Assembly (NCBI GenBank): GCA_003213135.1
Contig: QCNT01000001.1
Span: 1 to 64,000, forward strand
Length of the DNA: 64,000 nucleotides
Reading direction: 5' to 3'
DNA from: Pelagibacteraceae bacterium AG-426-I15
GTDB taxonomy: Bacteria; Pseudomonadota; Alphaproteobacteria; Pelagibacterales; Pelagibacteraceae
The notes beneath the pieces are model-generated. The model was not told where the DNA came from. It searched no databases and was given only the letters and a program-made list of their open reading frames with translations. Shown in pieces: positions 17,587-26,465 of this stretch (position 1 is its first letter; the number at the start of each line of letters is the position of its first letter). Made by a program: the position numbers and the translations under genes.

Positions 17587-18960
17587 TTAATTTAAATCGA
17601 AAATTTTACCAGGATTCATGATATTATTTGGATCGAGAGTTCTTTTTATAGATTTCATTATCGGAATATTGTCTCCATGTTCTTTTATAAGATATTCTTT
17701 TTTGTGAAGTCCTATTCCATGCTCGCCAGTAATTGTACCGTTTAACTCAAGTGTTTTTTTAATTAGTAAATCACTAAACTCTCTTATTTTTTTATATGTT
17801 TCTTTTTTTTGGGGATCATACGGTAAAACGACATGAAAATTTCCATCGCCTAAATGACCAACCATTGGAGCTCTAAGACCAAATTTTTTTGTGACGTCCT
17901 CTGCAAATTTCACGCACTCAACTATTTTAGAAATTGGAAGACATACATCTGTAGAGTAAACTCTGCCGTTTTTAATTAATGCTTTTACAGAATAATATAT
18001 ATCCCAACGAGCTTGCCATAATTTATTTCTTTCTTCTAAATCTTTCGCCCACTTAAAAGCGCTTCCCTTATTCTCTTTAGATATTTCTTCAACTATTTGA
18101 ATATTTTCTTTATTAGATGATTCTGATCCATGAAATTCAAAAAATAATGTAGGTAAAACTTTCATGTCTTTTAACTTTGAATAATTAATACTTATATCCA
18201 TTTGTTCCTTATTGAGCATTTCAATTCGAGCTATCGGTACACCATATTGGATCACTTGTTGTGCTGCTTGTACTGCGTCCTCAAGAGAAGGGAAATGACA
18301 GACTGCGCTCATAATACTTTCTGGAATTGGAGATAATCTCAATTGTATCTCTGTAATTATTCCAAGTGTTCCCTCTGAACCAATAAATAAATTAGTCAGA
18401 TTGTAACCTGCAGAAGTTTTTTTTGTTCTACTTCCAGTTTTTATAATATCACCATTAGGGAGAACTACTGTAAGGCCAGTTATTACAGTCTTCATGGTTC
18501 CATATTTTACAGCCATAGTTCCTGATGCTGATGTTGATGCCATACCACCTATTGCTGCATTTGCTCCAGGATCTATTGGAAAAAAAACTCCGTCCTCTCT
18601 TAAATAATCATTTAATTGTTCTTTGGTAACACAAGCTTGCACTCTGCAATCAAAATCTTCTACATTAACGCTTAAGACCTTGTTCATTTTTTCTAAAGAT
18701 ATCGTTATTCCTTTATCATTACCTACAACGTTGCCCTCCAAAGATGTCCCGGTCCCAAATGGAACAACAGGAACTTTGTGATCATTACAAAGTTTAAGAA
18801 TTTTGGAAACCTCCTCGTTAGTTTCTGGAAAAACTACAGCTTTTGATAATACCGGATCATATGTATCCTCGCCTCTAGCATAGTTTGTTCTAGTAGAAAC
18901 TGAGGTGGAAAATCTACCGTTAAAAATTTTTTTTAATTCTGATTGTATTTGTTCGTTCAT
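17587..18960 (-). CDS. FAD-linked oxidase, D-lactate dehydrogenase/GlcD family
   Basis: The 457-residue protein has an FAD-binding type 4 domain (VPFGTGTSLEGN, then DPGANAAIGGMASTSASG and FIGSEGTLGIITEIQ) and the C-terminal oxidase domain with GHLGDGNFHVVLPYD and NGTITGEHGIGLHKK. This is the arrangement of cytochrome-type D-lactate dehydrogenase and of GlcD. The absence of glcE and glcF next to it favours a stand-alone D-lactate or D-2-hydroxyacid dehydrogenase passing electrons to the respiratory chain. Substrate is inferred. Confidence 0.9.
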   Translation of the reverse strand: MNEQIQSELKKIFNGRFSTSVSTRTNYARGEDTYDPVLSKAVVFPETNEEVSKILKLCNDHKVPVVPFGTGTSLEGNVVGNDKGITISLEKMNKVLSVNVEDFDCRVQACVTKEQLNDYLREDGVFFPIDPGANAAIGGMASTSASGTMAVKYGTMKTVITGLTVVLPNGDIIKTGSRTKKTSAGYNLTNLFIGSEGTLGIITEIQLRLSPIPESIMSAVCHFPSLEDAVQAAQQVIQYGVPIARIEMLNKEQMDISINYSKLKDMKVLPTLFFEFHGSESSNKENIQIVEEISKENKGSAFKWAKDLEERNKLWQARWDIYYSVKALIKNGRVYSTDVCLPISKIVECVKFAEDVTKKFGLRAPMVGHLGDGNFHVVLPYDPQKKETYKKIREFSDLLIKKTLELNGTITGEHGIGLHKKEYLIKEHGDNIPIMKSIKRTLDPNNIMNPGKIFDLN

Positions 18961-19007
18961 TTTTTTTCTATAATGTTATTAAATTATATAGAAAAAATAT
19001 ACCTTAA

Positions 19008-20171
19008 TTAACCAAGCATCTTTTTGATTTTTTCTAAGGCTTGTGAGATATTATCGCTAGAAGCTGCAAAACTAAATCTAACATAATCTTGTGCAGTTTT
19101 CCCAAATGCTGTTCCTGGAACAATGGCTACGCCTGCCTCATGCATACATTTTTTAGCAAATTCAGCACCATTCATTCCTGTTCCTATGACTTTAGGAAAA
19201 GCATAAAATGCTCCTCCGGGTAAACTACATTCTACTCCTGGCAAATTATTTAAACCTTCGTGAATAAGTTTTCTTCTTATGGTAAATTTTCTCATCATTT
19301 CATTTATAGAATCATCCGGACCGTCTAATGCAGCAATACCTGCGAACTGAGCAGCTGCATTTACACATGAAACACTATTTATTACTAATTTATTTACATG
19401 TTCTACAAGATTTTTTGGCCAAAAACTCCAACCCAATCTCCATCCTGTCATTGAATAAGCTTTGCTCCAACCTTCAAGAACAATTAATCTTTCTCTTAAT
19501 TCGGGATAATTAAAAAATGTTGGCATTTCTTTGCCATCAAAGATTTGTCTGCTATAAATTTCATCACTTAAAATTGTTACATGAGGATGTTTTTTTAATC
19601 CCTCTGCTAAAACATCGATATCTGACTTATCAACAAAACTGCCGGTTGGATTATTTGGATTAATTAAAACTAATAATTTTGTTTTATCAGTTATCAAGGA
19701 TAAAATTTTCTCAGGGTTAAATTTTAAATCTTTATCTTCGGTTAAATCGTATGGAACTGGTTTAGCTCCAGTAAAATTGATCATGGACTCATAGATTGGA
19801 AATGCAGGTGTTGGGTGAATTATTTCTACTCCTGGTTCACCAAAACACTGAATGGCATAACTCATTGTAGGTTTTCCACCTGGCATAATAATTATTCTTT
19901 CAGGATCAATTTCTTGATTGTAAAGTTTTTTAATTTTTCTTGTGACTGATTGTCTGCATTCAAGAATTCCATTTGATAAAACATATCCATGATGACCATC
20001 ATCCAAGGCTTTTTTTGCTGCATCAACTATATGTTTTGGTGTTTTGAAATCAGGTTGACCCAATCCTAAATGTATCATTGGTTTTCCTGCTGCCTCAAGT
20101 TTTTTCGCCTCTGCAAGAACACTAAAAGCAGTTTCTGTTCCTAGTCTGTCTAAACTTTTTGCTAACTTCAT
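19008..20171 (-). CDS. Class I aminotransferase
   Basis: The 387-residue PLP enzyme belongs to fold type I, aspartate aminotransferase subgroup I-gamma. It has the substrate-loop LGLGQPDFKTP, LINPNNPTGSF, a Tyr-bearing LSDEIYSRQIF and the PLP-lysine in GWSKAYSMTGWRLGW, plus the carboxylate-binding Arg in VRFSFAASS. It would move amino groups between an amino acid and a 2-oxo acid. It sits between the oxidase gene and two 2-hydroxyacid dehydrogenases, so it may aminate their 2-oxo products. Exact substrate unknown. Confidence 0.9.
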   Translation of the reverse strand: MKLAKSLDRLGTETAFSVLAEAKKLEAAGKPMIHLGLGQPDFKTPKHIVDAAKKALDDGHHGYVLSNGILECRQSVTRKIKKLYNQEIDPERIIIMPGGKPTMSYAIQCFGEPGVEIIHPTPAFPIYESMINFTGAKPVPYDLTEDKDLKFNPEKILSLITDKTKLLVLINPNNPTGSFVDKSDIDVLAEGLKKHPHVTILSDEIYSRQIFDGKEMPTFFNYPELRERLIVLEGWSKAYSMTGWRLGWSFWPKNLVEHVNKLVINSVSCVNAAAQFAGIAALDGPDDSINEMMRKFTIRRKLIHEGLNNLPGVECSLPGGAFYAFPKVIGTGMNGAEFAKKCMHEAGVAIVPGTAFGKTAQDYVRFSFAASSDNISQALEKIKKMLG

Positions 20172-20173
20172 AA

Positions 20174-21322
20174 TTACCTCAAAGTAACTTTCGATTTGTT
20201 TAATTCCTTTATTGATTTACACCCCATTAGTATCATATCTCTTTTAATTTCGTCATGCATTTTTTGCAGAATAGATTCAACTCCTCTTTGACCACCTGCG
20301 CCTAATGCAAATAAAAACCCTTTACCAAAACTACATGCGGTAGCTCCTAAAGATAAGGCTTTCAGCACGTGAGTACCTCTTCTTATGCCGCCGTCTAGGA
20401 TTATTTCTATTTTCCCTCCGACTTCATCTGCGATTAAAGGCAGCTGATCAAATGGTGATCTGGAGCCGTCTAATTGCCTTCCTCCGTGATTAGACAAGAT
20501 TATTGCCGAAGCACCGATATCCACTGCACGTTTTGCATCTTCAACCGACATAACTCCTTTTAACGCAAATGGACCACCCCATCTTTTAATACAATATTCT
20601 GCATCTTTCCAATTCATAGCTGGATCGTATTGTTCATTAATGTATTCCATCACCCCTTTAGCAATGGAAGAGCTTTTTTTTACGAAGTTAGAAACGTTTG
20701 GTAATTGAAATTTTTCATGAGTAAGATAATTCATTGTCCACATCGGATGCATTGCAAAACTCATTAGACTTTTTAATGTTAATCTTGGAGGTGTTGTAAA
20801 TCCCCATTTATGATCTCTTTCACGATTGCCCGCGACTATTGTGTCTACAGTAAGGCACATTGCGTTAAAACCTGAGCTCTTACATCTATCAATTAAATTT
20901 TCTGTTAGACCTTGTGTTTTATGAATATATATTTGAAACATTTTTGGTCCGCCTGCTTTATTTGCTATTTCTTCTATCGAGGAGGTCGCCATTGTTGACA
21001 TACTGTAAAAAGTTCCAAACTTTTCAGCTGCTCTAGCGCTGGCCTTGTCTCCATCGTGATGAAAGAGCCTTTGCATAGCCACAGGTGATAGAAATAAAGG
21101 CATATCAATTTTAGTTCCTAAAACTTTAGTTGATAGATCAGGTTCACCAACACTTGCCAAAATATTAGGTACTAAATCAAACTTGGAAAAGGAGTCCGTA
21201 TTTCTCTTAAGAGTTTCCTCATCATCGGACCCTCCGTCTATATAGTGAAATATTGGTGCTGGAAGTTTTTTTTTTGCTAACTTTCTAAAATCACTAAAAT
21301 TATAGCAATCATTTAAATTCAT
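20174..21322 (-). CDS. FMN-dependent alpha-hydroxy-acid dehydrogenase, copy 1 (LldD family)
   Basis: The 382-residue protein is a TIM-barrel FMN enzyme of the L-lactate dehydrogenase/glycolate oxidase family. Active-site residues are visible: Tyr in FQIYIHKT, Asp in LTVDTIVAGNRERD, Lys in FALKGVMS, and the His-Arg pair in SNHGGRQLDG. It oxidises an L-2-hydroxy acid to the 2-oxo acid. Its start overlaps the second copy by 4 bp. The two copies share most of their N-terminal 45 residues, indicating an old tandem duplication. Substrate is not decided by sequence. Confidence 0.92.
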   Translation of the reverse strand: MNLNDCYNFSDFRKLAKKKLPAPIFHYIDGGSDDEETLKRNTDSFSKFDLVPNILASVGEPDLSTKVLGTKIDMPLFLSPVAMQRLFHHDGDKASARAAEKFGTFYSMSTMATSSIEEIANKAGGPKMFQIYIHKTQGLTENLIDRCKSSGFNAMCLTVDTIVAGNRERDHKWGFTTPPRLTLKSLMSFAMHPMWTMNYLTHEKFQLPNVSNFVKKSSSIAKGVMEYINEQYDPAMNWKDAEYCIKRWGGPFALKGVMSVEDAKRAVDIGASAIILSNHGGRQLDGSRSPFDQLPLIADEVGGKIEIILDGGIRRGTHVLKALSLGATACSFGKGFLFALGAGGQRGVESILQKMHDEIKRDMILMGCKSIKELNKSKVTLR

Positions 21323-22473
21323 ACGTTTCTAAATTTCAAATTATTTCTATTTAGTTCGCTAATCTTAGTGCATCCCATAAGTTTCATATCTCTTTCTAAT
21401 TCTGAACGATATTGACCAAGAGCTCTTTCCACTCCTGCCTGACCAGCGGCAGCTAATGCATACAAATAAAGTCTTCCACCAGCGCATGCTTTTGCTCCTA
21501 ATGACAATGCTTTTAGAATATGCGTTCCCCTTTGTATTCCTCCTTCACAAATTACATCTATTTTATCCCCAACAGCATCAACGATTTCTGCAAGTTGGTC
21601 AAATGGGGATCGTGCTCCATCTAATTGTCTGCCACCATGATTTGAAACCATAATCCCGGAACAACCTATATCAACTGCACGTTTTGCATCCTCTACACTC
21701 ATAATACCTTTTAATGCAAAGTGTCCGCCCCACTTGGCGCAAAGATTTTCAGCGTCTTTCCAGCTCATAGATTGATCAAGCATTGTTGAAAAATAATTTC
21801 CAATTGAAGTTGCGGTGCTGGTTCCTTCTTTTATATGATCTTGTAAATGTGGAAGCTCAAATTTTCCCCTGGTAACATAATTTATTCCCCACATTGGTTT
21901 TGTAGCAAAACTAAATAAACTAGACAAAGTTAGTTTTGGCGGGGAAGTAAAGCCGGTCCTTAAATCTCTTTCTCGATTTCCACCCGTTATCGTATCTACT
22001 GTAAGAGCCATTACATCAAATTTAGCGGCCTTTACTCTTTCAACAATTGCATTATTTAAACCCTTGTCCTTATGATAATAAAATTGAAATAATTTAGGAG
22101 TGTTTACTAAAGATGAAATTTCTTCAACACTAACAGTTGCGAGAGAAGAAACTCCAAACATTGTATTAAATTTTTGCGCAGCTTTTCCTACTGCTCTCTC
22201 GCCTTGATAATGAAATAATCTTTGTAATGCTGTAGGCGAACAATAAAAAGGTAAGTCTAGTTTTTTTCCAAAAATAGTTGTTGAAAGATCGACATTTTCT
22301 ACACCTCTGAGAACATTTGGCACTAAATCAACATCATTAAATGCTAAAGTATTTCTTTTATAAGTAACCTCGTCATCTGCTGCACCATCAATATAATGAA
22401 AAATAGGAGATGGTAATTTTTTTTTCGCGAGGGTTCTAAAATCGTTAAAGTTATGACAATCTTTTAGGTTCAT
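21319..22473 (-). CDS. FMN-dependent alpha-hydroxy-acid dehydrogenase, copy 2 (LldD family)
   Basis: The 384-residue paralogue of the next gene keeps the same catalytic set: Tyr in FQFYYHKD, Asp in LTVDTITGGNRERD, Lys in FALKGIMS and His-Arg in SNHGGRQLDGARS. Differences cluster in the loop around residues 205-235, which in this family covers the active site or contacts the electron acceptor, so the two copies may differ in substrate. It is the first enzyme gene of the long minus-strand block, 10 bp after the PagL-like gene. Confidence 0.92.
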   Translation of the reverse strand: MNLKDCHNFNDFRTLAKKKLPSPIFHYIDGAADDEVTYKRNTLAFNDVDLVPNVLRGVENVDLSTTIFGKKLDLPFYCSPTALQRLFHYQGERAVGKAAQKFNTMFGVSSLATVSVEEISSLVNTPKLFQFYYHKDKGLNNAIVERVKAAKFDVMALTVDTITGGNRERDLRTGFTSPPKLTLSSLFSFATKPMWGINYVTRGKFELPHLQDHIKEGTSTATSIGNYFSTMLDQSMSWKDAENLCAKWGGHFALKGIMSVEDAKRAVDIGCSGIMVSNHGGRQLDGARSPFDQLAEIVDAVGDKIDVICEGGIQRGTHILKALSLGAKACAGGRLYLYALAAAGQAGVERALGQYRSELERDMKLMGCTKISELNRNNLKFRNV

Positions 22474-22483
22474 TTGACGTATC

Positions 22484-22984
22484 TTAGAACTTTTTAAGGA
22501 AATTAAATGTGTAGCTATTTGCCCCAGGATTTTTATCGCCTAAACTTGCATTTGATACGTGATTGTAAGACATTCCTAGGTTTGTTGTGTCTCCAAGATC
22601 AAAAGATAATTGTACTTCGCTCTTAAATTCCAAGCTGTGACCTAAATCTTTTCCATCGCCTTGGTTGTAATATCCGGGGGCAAAACTCGGTGTAATATTT
22701 AAAAAACCCACTTTATAATTTGCCTCTATCCCAGAATACAAATAAACAGCATTATCGGCTGTTAGCATCGCTCCAGAAACTGGGGACACTTCTCCAAAAA
22801 AAGTATTTCTATAAAGATTATGATTCTGGTGCTGAATACCAAATATTTGTGATTTAGCGCCTTCATCACTAAAATCAAATGTGCCAGTATAAAACTTAAA
22901 ACCTGAAGTTTTATCCTCTGCAAAAGAGCTAATAGAAATAAAAAAAGTTAATAGTAAATTTAAAATTAAAACTTTTATTTTCAT
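22484..22984 (-). CDS. PagL-like acyloxyacyl hydrolase / lipid A deacylase family protein
   Basis: The 166-residue protein has a signal peptide (residues 1-22, ending SSFAED) and alternating beta-barrel-like segments ending in Phe (FLKKF), as outer-membrane proteins do. The motif YNHVSNASLGDKNPGANS carries the His-x-Ser pair of PagL, which removes the 3-O-acyl chain of lipid A. In Pseudomonas PagL a Glu lies 14 residues after that His; here the position is Asn, so activity is uncertain. Family call is fair to good. Confidence 0.75.
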   Translation of the reverse strand: MKIKVLILNLLLTFFISISSFAEDKTSGFKFYTGTFDFSDEGAKSQIFGIQHQNHNLYRNTFFGEVSPVSGAMLTADNAVYLYSGIEANYKVGFLNITPSFAPGYYNQGDGKDLGHSLEFKSEVQLSFDLGDTTNLGMSYNHVSNASLGDKNPGANSYTFNFLKKF

Positions 22985-23022
22985 ACAAAAAAATACATTT
23001 AATAGGCTTCAATGTACATACT

Positions 23023-23403
23023 CTAATATTTCTTATGTTTTAACACTTTTTTAAATATAAATAGTATAGCAATTCCTCCAATAACAAAGAATATGTAAGG
23101 TAACGACCATAGTAAATAAGTCTTTTTTTTTACGGGTGGATCAAAAAGGATCCAATCTCCGTATTTCTCAGATAAAAAATGATATACTTCTTTTTCGTTC
23201 ATCCCCTCGCTTAATTTATCATTAACAACACTTTTAATTGTTTGTGCAAAATCAGAATTGGAATCAGCTATACTTTGACCCTGACAAACTATGCATCTCA
23301 GGTTCTTGTAAATTTGATTATTAATTTTTTCTTCGGACAAAAGATCCGAAAAATAGATATTAAATGCCAAAAGAATTGTAATAAATACTTTAATTTTATT
23401 CAT
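23023..23403 (-). CDS. ccmH: Cytochrome c maturation protein CcmH (Ccl2/CycL type)
   Basis: The 126-residue protein has an N-terminal signal/anchor, the redox motif LRCIVCQGQSIADSNS and one C-terminal membrane helix. CcmH reduces or holds apocytochrome c thiols before heme attachment in the periplasm. It is the short form without the TPR (CcmI) part. It is 2 bp after ccmG and is the last gene of the ccm group here. Confidence 0.95.
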   Translation of the reverse strand: MNKIKVFITILLAFNIYFSDLLSEEKINNQIYKNLRCIVCQGQSIADSNSDFAQTIKSVVNDKLSEGMNEKEVYHFLSEKYGDWILFDPPVKKKTYLLWSLPYIFFVIGGIAILFIFKKVLKHKKY

Positions 23404-23405
23404 TA

Positions 23406-23918
23406 TTAATTGTTTATTATTTTTAATATTTTTTTAACATCATTTTCATTAATAGGACCAATATATTTTTTTATAATTTTTAATTCTTTATCCACTAGTA
23501 TTGTTTCTGGAATACCATAAACTCCAAAATAAATAGACTTTTTTCCGTCCTTGTCTGTTGCTATCAAATTATAAGGATTTCCAAGTTTTTTAATAAATTT
23601 ATTTGCTTTTTGTTTGTCATCTTTAAAATTAACCCCAAGAATTTTTAAATCTTTACTTAACTGAATTAAATATTTATGCTCTTTCCTACATGGTGCACAC
23701 CAGGAAGCCCAAAAATTTATAAGGGTAAAATCATTCTTTTTTAAATCACTTGTTTTAAAAGTTTTTTCACTGTTTAAAAGCTTTAAATCTATTAAAGGTA
23801 TAGGTTTGCCAACTAAGTCTTTTGTATCATAAATTTTTTTGGTTTTAAGACCTAAAGAGAAAATAACCACTACAAAACAAATAAATACAATGGTCAAAGA
23901 TAAAATAATTTTTTTCAT
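23406..23918 (-). CDS. ccmG: Thiol:disulfide interchange protein CcmG/DsbE
   Basis: The 170-residue thioredoxin-fold protein has one N-terminal membrane anchor and the active site NFWASWCAPCRKEH. The later cis-Pro lies in YGIPETILVDKE, as in DsbE. It supplies reductant for apocytochrome c in the periplasm. The start overlaps the ccmF stop by 1 bp. Confidence 0.95.
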   Translation of the reverse strand: MKKIILSLTIVFICFVVVIFSLGLKTKKIYDTKDLVGKPIPLIDLKLLNSEKTFKTSDLKKNDFTLINFWASWCAPCRKEHKYLIQLSKDLKILGVNFKDDKQKANKFIKKLGNPYNLIATDKDGKKSIYFGVYGIPETILVDKELKIIKKYIGPINENDVKKILKIINN

Positions 23919-25810
23919 TAAATTTTTTTGCTAATTAATCTTAACATTCCACCTAAAACAATTAATATAGTCGAAAACCAAATTAAATTCATAAAAGGTT
24001 TTTTTTGAAATTTGATATTATAAAATTCACTTTTTGATATATTGCTCATAGTAACATAAGTGTCAGAAAAGATATTTGATCTGATCGATGCCTCGTATGT
24101 TATTGTTTCGGGGTTTTTGTAAATTCTTATTTCTGGTTTTAATCTTTCAATGTTATTTGTCTTTTTATTTAACACTACAATATTTCCTACAAATTTTTTA
24201 TAGTTTTTTTCGTTAAAAACTTTTAATTCTTCTAAAGTAATATCAAAATTTTCTAAACTTTTTTTTTCTCCAGCTTTAATATTCAAATCATGTCCAACTG
24301 ATGTGACACTATTAAGAGATATAAAAAATATCAACAATCCAAAACCAACGTGAGAAATAGCACTTGCTAAGTTTGGAGTAGACGGTTTTCCCGAATTTTT
24401 TTTTGTATTTTTATAAATACCAATTATATTTTGTAAAATTAGATAAACTGAAGCAATTAATAAAACATTTATTAAAAAATTTTTTTGATTAATTGTAAGG
24501 ATTATTATTGAGGTTATAACAATTGATAAAAACAAATTATAAATAATTTTTTTAGTCTTAAATTGCCTGGAAATTATCCAACTAGTTGTTGGTCCATATG
24601 CCATTAAAAATAGCAAAGGGATAAGAAAAGGGGCTAAAATAGCGTTATAGTAAGGTGGGCCAATTGAAATTTTCTGACTTGTTAAAACTTCTAAAAAAAT
24701 AGGATAAACCGTTCCAATTAAAACAGTAATTAGAAAAAAACTCATAAACCAATTATTTATAATAATAAAAAATTCTTTACTAAATAAATTAAAACTTCTG
24801 TTTTCAATTGGTGAATATTTATAAAAAATATAAATAGAGGAAAAAATCATAGCAGATAAAAATATTAGTATATACAGGCCCCTTGTTGGATCGTTAGCAA
24901 AAGTATGAACTGAGTTTAATATTCCTGATCTTACCAAGAAAGTCCCTGTAACGCTCATTGTAAAAGTTAAAATACTAAGGACAACTACCCAAAGATAAAT
25001 ACCACTTCTTTTTTCCAAAACTAATATTGAATGTAACAAAGCAGTCATAAGAAACCATGGTATCAAAGATGAATTTTCTACAGGATCCCAGAACCAATAT
25101 CCTCCCCATCCAAGCTCGTAATACGCCCAGATAGATCCAACTAAAATTCCTAGAGTTTGAAATATCCAAGAAACTAATACCCATGGTTTAGAAATAATTG
25201 CGAAATCTTTTCCATTGTATCTAGAGATTAAAGATGCGAGAGCTGCTGAAAAATAAATAGATGAGCCAACAAAACCTAAATAAAGTAATGGCGGATGAAT
25301 AGCCAAAGCAGGGTCCTGCAATATAGGATTTAATCCTAGACCTTCTGAAGGGATTGGAAATATTTTATTAAAAGGATTGGAGGTGGCAAATAAAAAAATA
25401 AAAAAACCTAATATTAATATATTTTGGAAAATTAAAGTGAGAAGTTGAAATTTTTTATTTTTCTTAAAATTTTTTGAAAAAAATAAAAAAGAAAATAAAA
25501 CCAAAACATTGATCCATAAAAGTAAGCTACCTTCATGATTACCCCAAACTCCAGATATTTTATATAATAAGGGTTTTTCCGTATGTGAATTCTCATATAC
25601 ATTTTCTATTGAAAAATCTGAAATTAAATAGCCCATTAATAAAGTCAAAAAACTTAGATTGGTAAAAATGAGTTGTAGTATAGAAAAATTTCTTAATTTT
25701 ATAGAAGGGTAAGAGTTATTATTTTTTAATTCAATTATTGAAAAAATAATTAAAAAAAAACTTGTTAAAATAGAAAGTACTACTGTTAAATTTCCAAACT
25801 CACTTATCAT
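23918..25810 (-). CDS. ccmF: Heme lyase subunit CcmF
   Basis: The 630-residue protein has about 15 membrane helices and the tryptophan-rich WWD motif WGGYWFWDPVENSSLIPW. Conserved periplasmic His residues flank this region (ALAIHPPLLYLGF and HSILVLEKRSG). CcmF receives heme from CcmE and, with CcmH, ligates it to cytochrome c. It overlaps ccmE by 11 bp. Length is normal. Confidence 0.97.
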   Translation of the reverse strand: MISEFGNLTVVLSILTSFFLIIFSIIELKNNNSYPSIKLRNFSILQLIFTNLSFLTLLMGYLISDFSIENVYENSHTEKPLLYKISGVWGNHEGSLLLWINVLVLFSFLFFSKNFKKNKKFQLLTLIFQNILILGFFIFLFATSNPFNKIFPIPSEGLGLNPILQDPALAIHPPLLYLGFVGSSIYFSAALASLISRYNGKDFAIISKPWVLVSWIFQTLGILVGSIWAYYELGWGGYWFWDPVENSSLIPWFLMTALLHSILVLEKRSGIYLWVVVLSILTFTMSVTGTFLVRSGILNSVHTFANDPTRGLYILIFLSAMIFSSIYIFYKYSPIENRSFNLFSKEFFIIINNWFMSFFLITVLIGTVYPIFLEVLTSQKISIGPPYYNAILAPFLIPLLFLMAYGPTTSWIISRQFKTKKIIYNLFLSIVITSIIILTINQKNFLINVLLIASVYLILQNIIGIYKNTKKNSGKPSTPNLASAISHVGFGLLIFFISLNSVTSVGHDLNIKAGEKKSLENFDITLEELKVFNEKNYKKFVGNIVVLNKKTNNIERLKPEIRIYKNPETITYEASIRSNIFSDTYVTMSNISKSEFYNIKFQKKPFMNLIWFSTILIVLGGMLRLISKKI

Positions 25811-26222
25811 TTAATTTTTTTTTATTCTTTGGAGGCATATAATTCTCATCATGCTTAGCTAAAATTCTTTTTGCTACAAAATATTTTTTATCTTGCAATT
25901 TTCCTTCGGCTACAACTCCCTTTCCCTCAGCAAACAAATTAGGAACGGTTCCCCTGTATGTTACAATTATTTCATTTTTAAAATCTGTCACTATGAATTT
26001 AATCTCATTGTTATTAACTATAATTGATTGATTTTTAACCATTCCTCCAATCCTAATTTTTTGATTTAGATTTAAATTTGACTTTTCCTTTATTTCTGTT
26101 GGGGAAAAGAAATAAAGAACATTGTCGTCCAGAACCTTTAATGAAGATGCTACTGCAATTATTAAGAGCAGAGAAAATAGAAAAAATATGAATGATTTAT
26201 TTTTTGTTTTTTTATTAAGCAT
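25800..26222 (-). CDS. ccmE: Heme chaperone CcmE
   Basis: The 140-residue protein has an N-terminal membrane anchor and a periplasmic OB-fold domain with RIGGMVKN and VVAEGKL. The heme-binding motif H-x-x-x-Y is seen in AKHDENYMPP, where the His makes a covalent bond to heme. CcmE carries heme from the CcmABCD complex to CcmF. The gene overlaps ccmF by 11 bp. Confidence 0.96.
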   Translation of the reverse strand: MLNKKTKNKSFIFFLFSLLLIIAVASSLKVLDDNVLYFFSPTEIKEKSNLNLNQKIRIGGMVKNQSIIVNNNEIKFIVTDFKNEIIVTYRGTVPNLFAEGKGVVAEGKLQDKKYFVAKRILAKHDENYMPPKNKKKLNDK

Positions 26223-26234
26223 TGTTTAAATGCT

Positions 26235-26465
26235 TTACTTTATTTTGACCTGTGGATTAAGAATTTCTTTTGAAATTTTTCTCTTTTTTAAAGTCTTCAC
26301 TTGTTCAGCTGAAAGCTTTTTTACTTCCTCATGAAAATCCTTTTCAACTTTATTGAGTGACTTTTTCGTCTTTAGAAATAGTATTAAACATACTAAAAAT
26401 GTGAATATGAATGCTGACCAAACATATAGTCCGTATCCATTCATTATAAGAATATTTAAGTTCAT
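26235..26465 (-). CDS. ccmD: Heme exporter protein CcmD
   Basis: This small protein (76 residues in the longest frame) has the CcmD hallmark MNGYGLYVWSAFIFTF, one membrane helix and a charged C-terminal tail, here longer than usual. The ATG at 26465 overlaps the ccmC stop (ATGA), which supports it, but starting at Met8 (MNGYG) would match the family's usual N terminus. CcmD stabilises the CcmC-CcmE complex. Confidence 0.88.
   Translation of the reverse strand: MNLNILIMNGYGLYVWSAFIFTFLVCLILFLKTKKSLNKVEKDFHEEVKKLSAEQVKTLKKRKISKEILNPQVKIK

Noticed and set aside
18962-18995. Inverted repeat TTTTTTCTAT...ATAGAAAAAA between the FAD oxidase and aminotransferase genes, as a terminator
   Set aside because: It is almost entirely A/T pairs with a long loop and no G/C core, common by chance at this base composition.
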